Origin: Thermoflavifilum sp.
GTDB lineage: Bacteria > Bacteroidota > Bacteroidia > Chitinophagales > Chitinophagaceae
Assembly: GCF_014961315.1 (NCBI RefSeq)
Contig: NZ_CP063141.1
Location: 806,001-870,000 of the forward strand
Direction: 5' to 3'
DNA: 64,000 nucleotides
Below, in pieces: positions 9,151 to 17,860 of this stretch; within the stretch, counting starts at the first letter, position 1, and each line of letters begins with the position of its first letter. The position numbers and the translations under genes were made by a program. The notes beneath the pieces were generated by a model. It was not told the DNA's origin. It did no database searches and saw nothing but the letters and a program-made list of their open reading frames with translations.

Positions 9151-9990
9151 ATGAACATGTATCGTATTTTCCGGGCTATTGAAGAAATAGATCCCGAAGT
9201 CTATGAACGCATCAACACACGACGCGAGGTCATGAAAGAATTTGCTCATGTAGGCAAGAAACTTTCGCTTGCAGCCTTGCCGCTTGCGCTGGGTGCCATG
9301 CTGAACAAAGCATACGGACAGAGCAATACCAGTGCCAGTGTGGTGGATATCCTAAATTATGCACTCACACTTGAATATCTGGAAGCCAGCTTTTACAGCA
9401 TGGGCGCCGCTCAGGGCAGTGCATTGATTCCAAACAGCAATGATCTCACCGCCATTCAAAAAATCAGTGCCGACGAAAGCGCACATGTAAACTTTTTAAA
9501 GGCCGTAATTCCTCAGCTGGGCGGCACACCGGTCAATAAACCGAATTTCGACTTTACGGCGAATGGCACATTTCCCGACGTGTTTTCCAATTACCAGACC
9601 TTTCTGGCTGTAGCACAGGCTTTTGAGGATACCGGTGTGCGTGCCTACAAAGGTCAGGCCGCCAATGTGATGAGCAACAGCACCGTATTGCAGGCCGCGC
9701 TGAATATTCATTCTGTTGAAGCCCGACATGCCTCCAAGATCAGGCTTATGCGCCGGGTCAATGGCTTCAGCAATAGCGTAAAACCCTGGATTACGGGCAA
9801 TGATACAGGAGGTATCGGCGCGGTGGTGCAGCCGGTATATGCAGGTGAAGAGAATACCGTACAGGCAGGCGTGCAAATCACCGGAATCGGTGGACTTTCC
9901 ATCAGCGCCAGCGCCGCATCCGAGGCTTTTGACGAACCGCTCGATATGCAATCGGTGCTGGCCATAGCCTCCCAGTTCATCAAATCTTAG
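9151..9990 (+). CDS. Ferritin-like domain protein, second of a pair
   Basis: Homologue of the preceding gene (279 residues). The long N-terminal region ends in a hydrophobic segment (KKLSLAALPLALGAMLNKAYGQ) that looks like a late signal peptide without a lipobox cysteine. The ferritin-like domain starts SVVDILNYALTLEYLEASFY and carries SADESAHVNFLKAVIP and SVEARHASKIRLMRR as the likely ligand helices. The C-terminal ~70 residues are glycine- and alanine-rich. The gap to the first gene is 42 bp, so they are probably one operon. Function is not established. Confidence 0.78.
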   Translation: MNMYRIFRAIEEIDPEVYERINTRREVMKEFAHVGKKLSLAALPLALGAMLNKAYGQSNTSASVVDILNYALTLEYLEASFYSMGAAQGSALIPNSNDLTAIQKISADESAHVNFLKAVIPQLGGTPVNKPNFDFTANGTFPDVFSNYQTFLAVAQAFEDTGVRAYKGQAANVMSNSTVLQAALNIHSVEARHASKIRLMRRVNGFSNSVKPWITGNDTGGIGAVVQPVYAGEENTVQAGVQITGIGGLSISASAASEAFDEPLDMQSVLAIASQFIKS

Positions 9991-10017
9991 TGGCTGATCA
10001 TAGCATAGCTCGGGTGA

Positions 10018-10046
10018 AAGGCTCGTCTGTTCTGCAGGCGAGCCTT
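10018..10046. terminator. Bidirectional hairpin between convergent genes
   Basis: An inverted repeat AAGGCTCG ... CGAGCCTT (8 bp plus 3 more pairs inside, CTG/CAG) lies between the ferritin-like gene and the proC stop codon. It can fold on both strands, as expected for a shared terminator of convergent genes. Confidence 0.6.
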
Positions 10047-10857
10047 AATCATCCCGTGCTATTTTGCGGTATGAAACCGTGATACCTTTAATGAGAGAAG
10101 AGCTGAAACCCTGATGTTCCATTTCGTTCAGTCCAGCAATGGTACAACCTTTAGGTGTGGTCACCTTATCAATCTCTTCCTCCGGATGACGGTTGCCACG
10201 GATGAGCAGTTCGGCCGCACCTTTTACCGTTTGTGCGGCAATGAGGTTGGCGGTGCGCGCATCAAAACCGATTTCAATACCACCCTGAATACTGGCACGT
10301 ATAAAACGCAAGGCATAGGCTATGCCACAGGCGCCCAGAATGGTGGCCGCATCCATGAGTTTTTCATCGATCACGATGGCTTTGCCCAACTGATTGAACA
10401 GTTGTTCCGTCCAGCCGATTTGTTCGGGGCTGGCCTGCTTGAAACTCAGGCAGGTCATCGATTCGCGAATGGCAATGGCCGTGTTGGGCATAGCCCGGAT
10501 CACGGCTATGGGGCTGGCCAGTAAGCCGTTCAATTCCTCAATGGTAATCCCCGTTACTACACTGATGAGCAAATGTTTTTCCGGGTCCAGTACAGAGGCG
10601 ATTTCCATAAGCACATCCTTCACATTGTAAGGCTTCACGGCCAGAATAAGCACTTCGGCCTGCTGAACGGCTTCTTTATTACTGGTGAGCAACTGCACGC
10701 CTTTTTGTTCCAGATAGCGGATAGGAGTAAGATTGCGTCGGGTGATGATGAGCTGATCGGGCCGTAAAAATCCCGTTTGCAACAGACCTTCAGCAATAGA
10801 TGTACCCAGATTACCCCCACCAAGGATGGCTATCCGCGAAACATGAAGAGAAGACAT
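10045..10857 (-). CDS. proC: Pyrroline-5-carboxylate reductase
   Basis: Last step of proline synthesis: NAD(P)H-dependent reduction of pyrroline-5-carboxylate. 270 residues. The N-terminal Rossmann motif is IAILGGGNLGTSIAEGL, and VLILAVKPYNVKDVL is the conserved nucleotide-fold end. VIRAMPNTAIAIRES and the C-terminal KVTTPKGCTIAGLNEME are family signatures (usual form V.SPGGTT). The usual SPGGTT is here TPKGCT, a mild departure. It is the last gene of a long minus-strand run, and converges on the ferritin-like pair. Confidence 0.93.
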   Translation of the reverse strand: MSSLHVSRIAILGGGNLGTSIAEGLLQTGFLRPDQLIITRRNLTPIRYLEQKGVQLLTSNKEAVQQAEVLILAVKPYNVKDVLMEIASVLDPEKHLLISVVTGITIEELNGLLASPIAVIRAMPNTAIAIRESMTCLSFKQASPEQIGWTEQLFNQLGKAIVIDEKLMDAATILGACGIAYALRFIRASIQGGIEIGFDARTANLIAAQTVKGAAELLIRGNRHPEEEIDKVTTPKGCTIAGLNEMEHQGFSSSLIKGITVSYRKIARDD

Positions 10858-10942
10858 AATCGGGGAATTTTTGAAAACACGTAAAGTTAATGGGAAAACA
10901 TTAGATATTCCCCGACAAATATCCGTAGTCCTTTGATATTAT

Positions 10943-11962
10943 CTAAAAAGCTTCGGTTGTCAATGAGATGTTCATTCCCGAAGCATAATGGAGGGCTATT
11001 TCATGCAGGATATCTTCCACCTCGGTGAGGGTGGTTGCCTGCATCAGGCGAGCTTTATATTCTCGAATAGCCGGCAGGTTTTTGAAATAGTGGCCGTAAT
11101 GGCATCGCATTTCAACGATTGCGGTGCGTTCTCCTTTCCAGGCAACGGCTGCATGGAGGTGTTTCAGGCATACCCGCACCCTTTCCGAAATGCCGGGAGG
11201 AGGTAAATGTGAACCCGTTTGTAAAAAATATTTGATTTCGCGAAATATCCAGGGATAGCCGATGGCTGCCCGGCCAATCATGATGCCATCTACACCATAG
11301 CGGCGTTTCATCTCCAGGGCTTTCTCGGGGCTATCCACATCGCCATTACCAAACACGGGAATATGTATGCGTGGATTATTCTTCACCTCGCCGATCAAGG
11401 TCCAGTCGGCCTCTCCTTTATACATCTGTGTACGCGTACGGCCATGGATAGTAATAGCCTGAATGCCCACATCCTGCAGGCGCTCGGCTACTTCCACAAT
11501 ATTTTTCGATTGTTCATCCCAGCCCAGGCGTGTTTTCACCGTTACGGGCAATCGGGTTGATTTTACCACTGCTGCCGTAAGCTTCACCATTTTAGGCACA
11601 TCTTTCAGGATAGCAGCTCCCGCGCCCTTGCATACAACTTTTTTCACCGGACACCCATAATTGATATCCAGCAAATCGGGCTGAACGGCTTCCACAATCT
11701 GGGCGGCCTGCGCCATCGCCTCTTCATCACCGCCAAATATCTGAATCCCGATGGGCCGTTCTGCATCGAAAATATCTAATTTTTTGCGGCTTTTGATAGC
11801 ATCCCGGATCAACCCTTCCGACGATACAAATTCGGTATACATCAGGTCGGCCCCCTGTTCTTTGCATACAGCACGAAAAGGGGGATCGCTCACATCTTCC
11901 ATGGGAGCCAGTAACAACGGGAAATCGGGAAGTTTTATGGAACCAATCTGCACCATAGGCAT
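10943..11962 (-). CDS. dusB: tRNA-dihydrouridine synthase DusB type
   Basis: FMN-dependent enzyme that reduces uridine to dihydrouridine in tRNA. The signature FPLLLAPMEDVSDPPFR is near the N-terminus, the catalytic cysteine is in DINYGCPVKKV, and VTVKTRLGWDE and ITIHGRTRTQMYKGEADW are phosphate and FMN contacts. IGRAAIGYPWIF is the last FMN motif. I take the start at 11962 (MPMVQIGS). Upstream in-frame ATGs would run into the DUF420 gene. Length about 340 residues, normal for DusB. Confidence 0.9.
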   Translation of the reverse strand: MPMVQIGSIKLPDFPLLLAPMEDVSDPPFRAVCKEQGADLMYTEFVSSEGLIRDAIKSRKKLDIFDAERPIGIQIFGGDEEAMAQAAQIVEAVQPDLLDINYGCPVKKVVCKGAGAAILKDVPKMVKLTAAVVKSTRLPVTVKTRLGWDEQSKNIVEVAERLQDVGIQAITIHGRTRTQMYKGEADWTLIGEVKNNPRIHIPVFGNGDVDSPEKALEMKRRYGVDGIMIGRAAIGYPWIFREIKYFLQTGSHLPPPGISERVRVCLKHLHAAVAWKGERTAIVEMRCHYGHYFKNLPAIREYKARLMQATTLTEVEDILHEIALHYASGMNISLTTEAF

Positions 11963-11997
11963 ACGAAATGCATATACAAATTTACGAAGCATGAATC

Positions 11998-12555
11998 TCA
12001 ATGCGGATAATAAGGAGAAATCAGGATGTACACCAGTACACCACTTATGGCCACGTAAAACCATAAAGGCCAGGTGATACGGGCAATTTTTTTATGCCTG
12101 TCGAATTTCCCCTGCAGGGCTCTCACCAGTGTAATCAATACCAGCGGTACAATGACAGCCGCTAATAAAATATGGGTAATTAAAATAAAAAAATACACAT
12201 ACCGGATCAGCCCCGTACCTCCAAAATGCGTTTCTGGTGCAAGACTATGATAAATCACATAAGAAATCAGGAATAAAACCGAAAGCCCAACTGCTGCAAG
12301 ATTACAACGCTTATGCCATTGCCGTTGGCCGTGTTTAATAAAATATAAACTGCCCAGTAACAACACGGCTGTTACAGAATTGCAAATTGCATTAAATAAG
12401 GGGAGAAGCGTGAGCCGAAAGCCTATCTGTATATCGGGATGCGGAAGTATAAACAAAGCAGCCACCACAAGGGGAATAGCAACGGAAATAGCAATAATCA
12501 CTCCGGTATAGGATGGCTGCCCCGATTGATCAGGAGATGATAGTTTTTCTGGCAT
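11998..12555 (-). CDS. DUF420 membrane protein
   Basis: Small multi-helix membrane protein of the DUF420/YozB family (about 185 residues from the ATG at 12555, MPEKLSSPDQ). About five or six hydrophobic helices are visible, with a conserved HxxLA-type element (YHSLAPETHFGGTG) and IRYVYFFILITHILLAAV. Family members sit in cytochrome oxidase clusters and are thought to help oxidase assembly. That is the context here: directly after the SCO-like gene and the oxidase operon, same strand. An earlier in-frame start would overlap the upstream gene. Confidence 0.8.
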   Translation of the reverse strand: MPEKLSSPDQSGQPSYTGVIIAISVAIPLVVAALFILPHPDIQIGFRLTLLPLFNAICNSVTAVLLLGSLYFIKHGQRQWHKRCNLAAVGLSVLFLISYVIYHSLAPETHFGGTGLIRYVYFFILITHILLAAVIVPLVLITLVRALQGKFDRHKKIARITWPLWFYVAISGVLVYILISPYYPH

Positions 12556-12568
12556 GGTATATTTTGTT

Positions 12569-13243
12569 TTATCGCTTTTCTTTCTCAAGCATGAGTAATG
12601 CAATATCATTCAGGCAAACAGGCAGTTGCGTACTATCTGCCGGATCATAATATCCTCTCACATATTGGTGTTTGTCCAGCAATACCCATGAGGTAGTATC
12701 CGAAAGTTCTTCCAGTGGTACATTTATACCTATGTTAAATAAGATTTCATTGAGCTGATCTACATGTGCTGTATCGGTCGTGAGAAACCACCACCTGTCC
12801 TGATCAATCTGCAATTGATCGGCGACAGATTTCATGATATCCACCCGATCTTCAAGCGGATTGTAAGAAATGGTGAGCATAAGCAATGATGAATCATTCT
12901 TACGAAAAGCATCCTGTACGGCTTTCATGGATTTTAACCAATGATAACCTGAATCATCCTGACAGCTGAAACAATAAAAACCGATTAACACAACTTTACC
13001 CTGTAAATCCTGAAGGGTAACTTGATGGTGAAGCTGATTCAGGAAATGCACTTCATTCAATCGATAAAACAACGTATCATACACCCAGCCATGAGAGGTG
13101 CGCGTAGAATCCACCCGATCAAAATAATAACCCGGCATATTCAAATCCCGCTTACTAAAATGCACAATAGCCCAGAAGCCGATCAATGGCAACAGGATGA
13201 TAAGCACAAAGCCCAGAATCATTTTTTGATTGCGACCCTGCAT
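12569..13243 (-). CDS. SCO1/SenC-like thioredoxin-fold protein
   Basis: Membrane-anchored thioredoxin-fold protein (225 residues) at the end of the oxidase operon, where SCO copper chaperones normally lie. A hydrophobic N-terminal anchor (ILGFVLIILLPLIGFWAIV) is followed by a thioredoxin-like domain with GKVVLIGFYCFSCQDDSG. The usual SCO copper motif is CxxxC; here the spacing is CFSC (CxxC), more like a redox thioredoxin. The position supports a role in maturing the CuA centre of subunit II, but a disulfide-reducing rather than copper-carrying role is possible. A second, canonical SCO gene is at 28451. Confidence 0.75.
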   Translation of the reverse strand: MQGRNQKMILGFVLIILLPLIGFWAIVHFSKRDLNMPGYYFDRVDSTRTSHGWVYDTLFYRLNEVHFLNQLHHQVTLQDLQGKVVLIGFYCFSCQDDSGYHWLKSMKAVQDAFRKNDSSLLMLTISYNPLEDRVDIMKSVADQLQIDQDRWWFLTTDTAHVDQLNEILFNIGINVPLEELSDTTSWVLLDKHQYVRGYYDPADSTQLPVCLNDIALLMLEKEKR

Positions 13244-13284
13244 AGCCTTTTAAGCAAAAGATATGTAGCAAAATAAAATAAATA

Positions 13285-13309
13285 TGCAGGATGCGTATAA
13301 CATCCTGCA
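13285..13309 (-). terminator. Perfect 9-bp hairpin inside the respiratory run
   Basis: TGCAGGATG and CATCCTGCA form a 9-bp stem with a 7-nt loop between the oxidase subunit IV gene and the SCO-like gene. On the minus strand it is followed by a T-rich stretch (TATTTATTTTATTTT). It probably reduces expression of the downstream SCO/DUF420 genes relative to the oxidase. Confidence 0.6.
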
Positions 13310-13343
13310 TAAAAATTTATGAACGATGATGCAACCTGGTACA

Positions 13344-13742
13344 TCAGGGAGCCTGATTCACCTGCTCGGTCTGAACAGCGCGGCGCTCCCTATCGATACG
13401 CCACGAATTTCCATCGGTTAAAAATGCCGTAATAAACCAGATGAAAAGCAATAGCGGAATCATGATGGAAAGAATCAGGTTCTTCACCTCATGCCTGAGA
13501 TGCATGAACTCGGCAACAATATAAAACGCCTTCACCAGGGTGAGGCTGAGGAAAATAACATTGCGTAATAATACTGGTGGAACGCCGAAGAAATAATGAA
13601 CGGTGGCCAGCGCAATTTCCACCAATGTAACAATCAATAAAATCCAGAATACGCGCCAGATACGGGCTACCGTAGAGTCAAACGCATGCGCACTTTCATC
13701 TTCCAGCGTAGCAGTTATTGTTGCCTGTTGTTCCATTTCCAT
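13344..13742 (-). CDS. Cytochrome c oxidase subunit IV-like protein
   Basis: Small membrane subunit (about 132 residues from the ATG at 13742, MEMEQQATITAT) of the bacterial heme-copper oxidase subunit IV family (PF03626). Three hydrophobic helices are visible: VFWILLIVTLVEIALATVHYF, LLRNVIFLSLTLVKAFYIVAEF and LILSIMIPLLLFIWFITAF. The FYIVAEFMHLRHE loop between helices 2 and 3 is the family signature. It helps assemble or stabilise the oxidase. It follows subunit III directly; a longer reading frame would overlap that gene. Confidence 0.85.
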   Translation of the reverse strand: MEMEQQATITATLEDESAHAFDSTVARIWRVFWILLIVTLVEIALATVHYFFGVPPVLLRNVIFLSLTLVKAFYIVAEFMHLRHEVKNLILSIMIPLLLFIWFITAFLTDGNSWRIDRERRAVQTEQVNQAP

Positions 13743-13768
13743 ATCTTCAGCTTTTTTAATCTGATATT

Positions 13769-14449
13769 TTACAAAAGATAAAAGCAAGTGAACACAAATA
13801 CCCAAACCAGATCCACAAAATGCCAGTACAGGCCTACTTTTTCCACCATTTCATAATGGCCCCGCTTGTCGTAGGTGCCCATGAGTACATTGATTAACAC
13901 AATCGTGTTAATCACCACTCCCGAAAACACATGTCCACCGTGAAAACCCGTAATGGTGAAGAAGAAAGAGCCAAAAGCAGCCGGCCCGGGTGTATGATGA
14001 CCATTCACGATGGGACCGAACATGTTATGCGAAATGGTAGTGCCTCCTTCAATCAAATGCGTCCACTCATACGCCTGGCAACTTAAAAACAAAATACCTC
14101 CCAGGATGGTAAGCGACAGCCACTTGGCTACTTCTTTCCGTTTCCGCAAATGACCGGCATGCACGGCAAGTACCATGGTCACCGAACTCATAATCAGGAT
14201 AAATGTCATCAAGCTCACAAATACCAGTGGCAGCTTAGCATTGATGAATGGAGCCTTATCAAAAACTTCGTTTGGATCGGGCCAGTAGCTTGCGCTTAAA
14301 CGGGTTGTACCGTAAGAAATTAAAAATGCTCCGAATGTAAAAGCATCGGACATCAGGAAAAACCACATCATCAGCTTGCCATAGCTAACGTTGTAAGGCG
14401 AAACACCGCCTTTCCAGTTCACTTTCTGCGTGCTTGCAATGGTACTCAT
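13769..14449 (-). CDS. ctaE: Cytochrome c oxidase subunit III (first copy)
   Basis: Seven-helix subunit III of the heme-copper oxidase, 226 residues. Family features include WFFLMSDAFTFGAFLISYG, the GSFFFTITGFHGGHVFSGV block with conserved His, and WHFVDLVWVFVFTCFYLL at the C-terminus. This subunit supports proton uptake and stability of subunit I. A shorter second subunit III-like gene lies directly upstream; such pairs are common in Bacteroidetes. Confidence 0.9.
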   Translation of the reverse strand: MSTIASTQKVNWKGGVSPYNVSYGKLMMWFFLMSDAFTFGAFLISYGTTRLSASYWPDPNEVFDKAPFINAKLPLVFVSLMTFILIMSSVTMVLAVHAGHLRKRKEVAKWLSLTILGGILFLSCQAYEWTHLIEGGTTISHNMFGPIVNGHHTPGPAAFGSFFFTITGFHGGHVFSGVVINTIVLINVLMGTYDKRGHYEMVEKVGLYWHFVDLVWVFVFTCFYLL

Positions 14450-14470
14450 AATATTGAACAGTTTCTATGT

Positions 14471-15037
14471 TTATCGCAACCAGATAAAAAAGCCAAACAA
14501 ATATATCCATAAAATATCTACGAAGTGCCAGTAAGTAGCAGCTACTTCAACCGGCACCGGATCATAAGAACGAACTTGGGTATGAAAAGCCCTGAAAAAC
14601 ATCACCAGCAAAGCAATAACGCCGCCTAACACATGCAACATATGTAATCCTGTAATGATAAATAACAGACTTGCCGACACGTTGAATGTGAGGTTCACCC
14701 CATGGGCATACAAAAAACGGAATCCCATAAACTGAGAAACCATGAAAACCAAACCCAGAAAAGCAGTCAGGGTAATCCATGATTTGTATCGGTTCATGCG
14801 GTGTTGCCTGAAGTTTCTCACCGCGAGTGACATGGTAAGGCTGCTGAACAAGATTACCAGGGTAGAAAAAATAAATTGATGGGGAAGTTGAAAACTTACC
14901 CAGCGCGCTTGACCATGCATCACTACATAAGCACTCGTCAATCCCCCAAACATCATCACAATGGCAGCGATAGCCACCCACATGTTGAATTTGTAGGGAT
15001 GTATCTTTTTTCTCTGCACACTCACTGGATATGCCAT
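14471..15037 (-). CDS. Cytochrome c oxidase subunit III (second, short copy)
   Basis: 188-residue homologue of subunit III with five predicted helices. Conserved points: FIITGLHMLHVLGGVIALLV (matching the GFHGGHV block of the longer copy) and ATYWHFVDILWIYLFGFFIWL at the C-terminus. It lies between ctaB and the longer subunit III gene, with a 14-bp and a 21-bp gap. Probably part of the same oxidase, but which of the two fills the classical position is not decided by sequence. Confidence 0.87.
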   Translation of the reverse strand: MAYPVSVQRKKIHPYKFNMWVAIAAIVMMFGGLTSAYVVMHGQARWVSFQLPHQFIFSTLVILFSSLTMSLAVRNFRQHRMNRYKSWITLTAFLGLVFMVSQFMGFRFLYAHGVNLTFNVSASLLFIITGLHMLHVLGGVIALLVMFFRAFHTQVRSYDPVPVEVAATYWHFVDILWIYLFGFFIWLR

Positions 15038-15051
15038 CTTTTAAGAATACC

Positions 15052-15954
15052 TTAAATTTTATCGATCAACATCGCAAATTGCACAGATACGAAATAGATA
15101 TAAGCTGCAAACATCAATTGCCTTGCCGAAGCCGCATCACATTTTTCCACCAGCTTCCATGCCCGGTAAAGCAAGTAGGAGCCGGTAAACAATCCTGCCG
15201 CAAGCGCAAAACTGCCATATACATGCAACAGATAAGGCAAAAACCCGGACAGAATCAACAGAATCGTAAAACTCAAGATTTGCATGGCCACATAAGCATT
15301 GCGCATGCCATTGCCCGGCAAAAGTTTAAATCCGGCTCTGCGGTAATCGTCATGTGCAATCCATGCAATAGCCCAGAAATGGGGAAACTGCCAGAAGAAT
15401 TGCAGTAAAAACAGGCTCCATCCGCCTATACCCCATGTACCACTGCCTGCAATCCATCCAATCAGCGGGGGCAAGGCGCCCGGGAACGCCCCTACAAAAA
15501 CAGCCAGTGAATTCCAGCGTTTCCATGGCGTATATACAAAAGCATACAAGCAGAGGGAAAACAGACTTACCCAGGCCGCCAATGGATTAAAAAAGATATC
15601 GAGCAACACCAATCCGGTTAGCGTAAGCACCAGTGCCACGGCAAGGGCTTCTGCCGGTTGCATGCGTCCGGCAGGCAGCGGCCTGCTGGCCGTTCGCCGC
15701 ATCAATGCATCTGTATCGCGTTCGATGAGTTGATTAAACGCATTGGCCGCACCCGTAATGCAAAGACCTGCAATAAACAGCAACAATACCCGACCGGAAT
15801 GGAAATCAACCTGCGGCACCATCAGGTATCCCACCACACAGGAAAACACCACCAGAAAGCTCAGGGTGAATTTGGTAAGCTGCAAGTAATCCTTTGCTTT
15901 CCCAAGTATCACCTCGGTTAACGACCAGGTAGCAGTTTGCTCTCTGTACATCAT
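15052..15954 (-). CDS. ctaB: Protoheme IX farnesyltransferase
   Basis: UbiA-family membrane prenyltransferase (300 residues) that converts heme B to heme O, the first step to heme A for the oxidase encoded here. The prenyl-diphosphate/Mg site is NAFNQLIERDTDALMRRT, followed by SRPLPAGRM. The second aspartate motif is in the AIAWIAHDDYRRAG segment. Nine hydrophobic helices fit the family. No ctaA (heme A synthase) is present in the window. Confidence 0.93.
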   Translation of the reverse strand: MMYREQTATWSLTEVILGKAKDYLQLTKFTLSFLVVFSCVVGYLMVPQVDFHSGRVLLLFIAGLCITGAANAFNQLIERDTDALMRRTASRPLPAGRMQPAEALAVALVLTLTGLVLLDIFFNPLAAWVSLFSLCLYAFVYTPWKRWNSLAVFVGAFPGALPPLIGWIAGSGTWGIGGWSLFLLQFFWQFPHFWAIAWIAHDDYRRAGFKLLPGNGMRNAYVAMQILSFTILLILSGFLPYLLHVYGSFALAAGLFTGSYLLYRAWKLVEKCDAASARQLMFAAYIYFVSVQFAMLIDKI

Positions 15955-15970
15955 CTGAATAATCTAAAAA

Positions 15971-17830
15971 TTACTGAGGTGTTTTCACTGGCTCGACAAA
16001 AGTTTCCTCTTCTGCGGGTGACACGGGCACGGTTTGCGGAATGAAATCAATACCGTTTTTGCTATAATCATAAGGCCAGCGATGAACTTCCGGAATTTCA
16101 CCCGGCCAGTTGCCATGACCCACATGAATGGGTGTGGTCCATTCCAGCGTATTGGCCTTCCAGGGATTGGGGTCTTTTACCGGACGACCCTTGAATATGC
16201 TGTAAAAGAAGTTGAATACAAACATTAACTGCACGGCAAACACCAGGATAGCTACCACACTGATGAACTCATTCAACCCCTGAAAACGATGATAGATGGC
16301 CAGCGCATCGGCCGAATATTCATAATACCGCCGGGGCATGCCAGCCAGACCCTCATAATGCATGGGCCAGAACATCAAATAGGCTCCGATGAAAGTAACC
16401 CAGAAATGGATGTAACCCAGCGTGTTGTTCATATAACGACCAAACATCTTGGGGAACCAGTGATATAAACCAGCAAACATGCCAAAGAAAGCGGCAATGC
16501 CCATCACCAGATGAAAATGCGCAATTACAAAATAGGTATCGTGTAAATGCAAATCAAGCGCAGAATTTCCCAACCAGATACCCGTGAGTCCACCTGAAAT
16601 AAAAATGCTCACAAAACCAATAGAAAACAAAGCAGGCACCGTGTATTGAATATTGCCTTTCCAGATTGTGGCAATCCAGTTAAACACCTTCACTGAAGAA
16701 GGCACGGCAATCAGCAGCGTGAATAACACGAAAAACGCACCCAGGAAGGGATTCATTCCCGATACAAACATATGATGGGCCCATACCAGGAACGACAACG
16801 ATGCAATTGCAAACAAGGAGCCTACCATAGCCAGGTATCCGAAAATCGGTTTACGGGAATGCGTGGCCAGCATATCGGACGTGATGCCCATACCGGGAAG
16901 CATCACAATATATACTTCAGGATGTCCCAGGAACCAGAAGAGATGTTCGTATAAAATGGGGCTACCTCCCTGATTGGGCAGCGCATGCCCGGCAATATAA
17001 ATGTCGGATAGATAAAAGCTGGTACCCAGATTCCGATCAAACAACAGCAGAATAAAACCAGAAAGCAGTACCGGGAAGGAAAGCACGCCTAATACCGCCG
17101 TGAAAAACAGCGCCCAGATGGTAAGCGGCATGCGTGTCATACTCATGCCCTTGGTACGCATATTCAATATGGTGGAAATATAGTTCAGCCCGGCCAGCAA
17201 CTGCGAAACCACAAATACAGCCATGCTGATCAACCACAGGTCCATACCCGTTTTCGAACCCTCCGATGCTTCACGCAAAGCACTCAAGGGCGGATAGGCC
17301 GTCCATCCAGCTTCCGATGGCCCCGTCTGGATAAACAATGAACTAATCATGATTACACTGGCTATGAAGAAAAACCAGTAAGAAAGCATATTCAGAAATG
17401 GCGAAGCCATATCGCGAGCGCCCAGCTGCAGGGGAATGAGGAAATTGGAAAAGGTACCGCTCAACCCGGCCGTCAACACAAAGAAAATCATGATGGTGCC
17501 ATGCATGGTCACCAGCTGATAGTATAGCTCCGGACTGATATGCCCACCAGCAGCCCAGTGCCCAAATATCGTCTCCAGAAAAGGAAACGATTTATCCGGA
17601 AAGCCCAGCTGTAACCGGAAGATAACGGAGAAAAATCCGCCAATCATGGCCCAGATCATCCCCGTAATGAGAAACTGGCGCGAAATGATTTTATGATCCT
17701 GACTGAAAATATATTTGGTGATAAAACTCTGATGGTGATGATGGGCATGCCCGTCGCCATCATGAACGGCTACTACAGCTGTAGCCTGTTGTGCACCCAG
17801 CACCTGACCGGAATGAACTTCACTGCTCAT
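15971..17830 (-). CDS. ctaD: Cytochrome c oxidase subunit I
   Basis: Catalytic subunit (619 residues), a 12-helix protein with heme a and the heme a3-CuB site where oxygen is reduced. The His-Tyr cross-link motif is FLGHPEVYIVMLPG and the CuB histidines are in VWAHHMFVSG. Heme histidines are in DTYFVIAHFHLVMG. HPEVY places it among A-type oxidases. The N-terminus is His-rich (GDGHAHHHH), a soluble extension that is a little unusual and might bind metal. It is followed by ctaB and preceded by subunit II in one operon. Confidence 0.95.
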   Translation of the reverse strand: MSSEVHSGQVLGAQQATAVVAVHDGDGHAHHHHQSFITKYIFSQDHKIISRQFLITGMIWAMIGGFFSVIFRLQLGFPDKSFPFLETIFGHWAAGGHISPELYYQLVTMHGTIMIFFVLTAGLSGTFSNFLIPLQLGARDMASPFLNMLSYWFFFIASVIMISSLFIQTGPSEAGWTAYPPLSALREASEGSKTGMDLWLISMAVFVVSQLLAGLNYISTILNMRTKGMSMTRMPLTIWALFFTAVLGVLSFPVLLSGFILLLFDRNLGTSFYLSDIYIAGHALPNQGGSPILYEHLFWFLGHPEVYIVMLPGMGITSDMLATHSRKPIFGYLAMVGSLFAIASLSFLVWAHHMFVSGMNPFLGAFFVLFTLLIAVPSSVKVFNWIATIWKGNIQYTVPALFSIGFVSIFISGGLTGIWLGNSALDLHLHDTYFVIAHFHLVMGIAAFFGMFAGLYHWFPKMFGRYMNNTLGYIHFWVTFIGAYLMFWPMHYEGLAGMPRRYYEYSADALAIYHRFQGLNEFISVVAILVFAVQLMFVFNFFYSIFKGRPVKDPNPWKANTLEWTTPIHVGHGNWPGEIPEVHRWPYDYSKNGIDFIPQTVPVSPAEEETFVEPVKTPQ

Positions 17831-17860
17831 AGGTATTGATTTTTAACTCGTATCAAAAAT

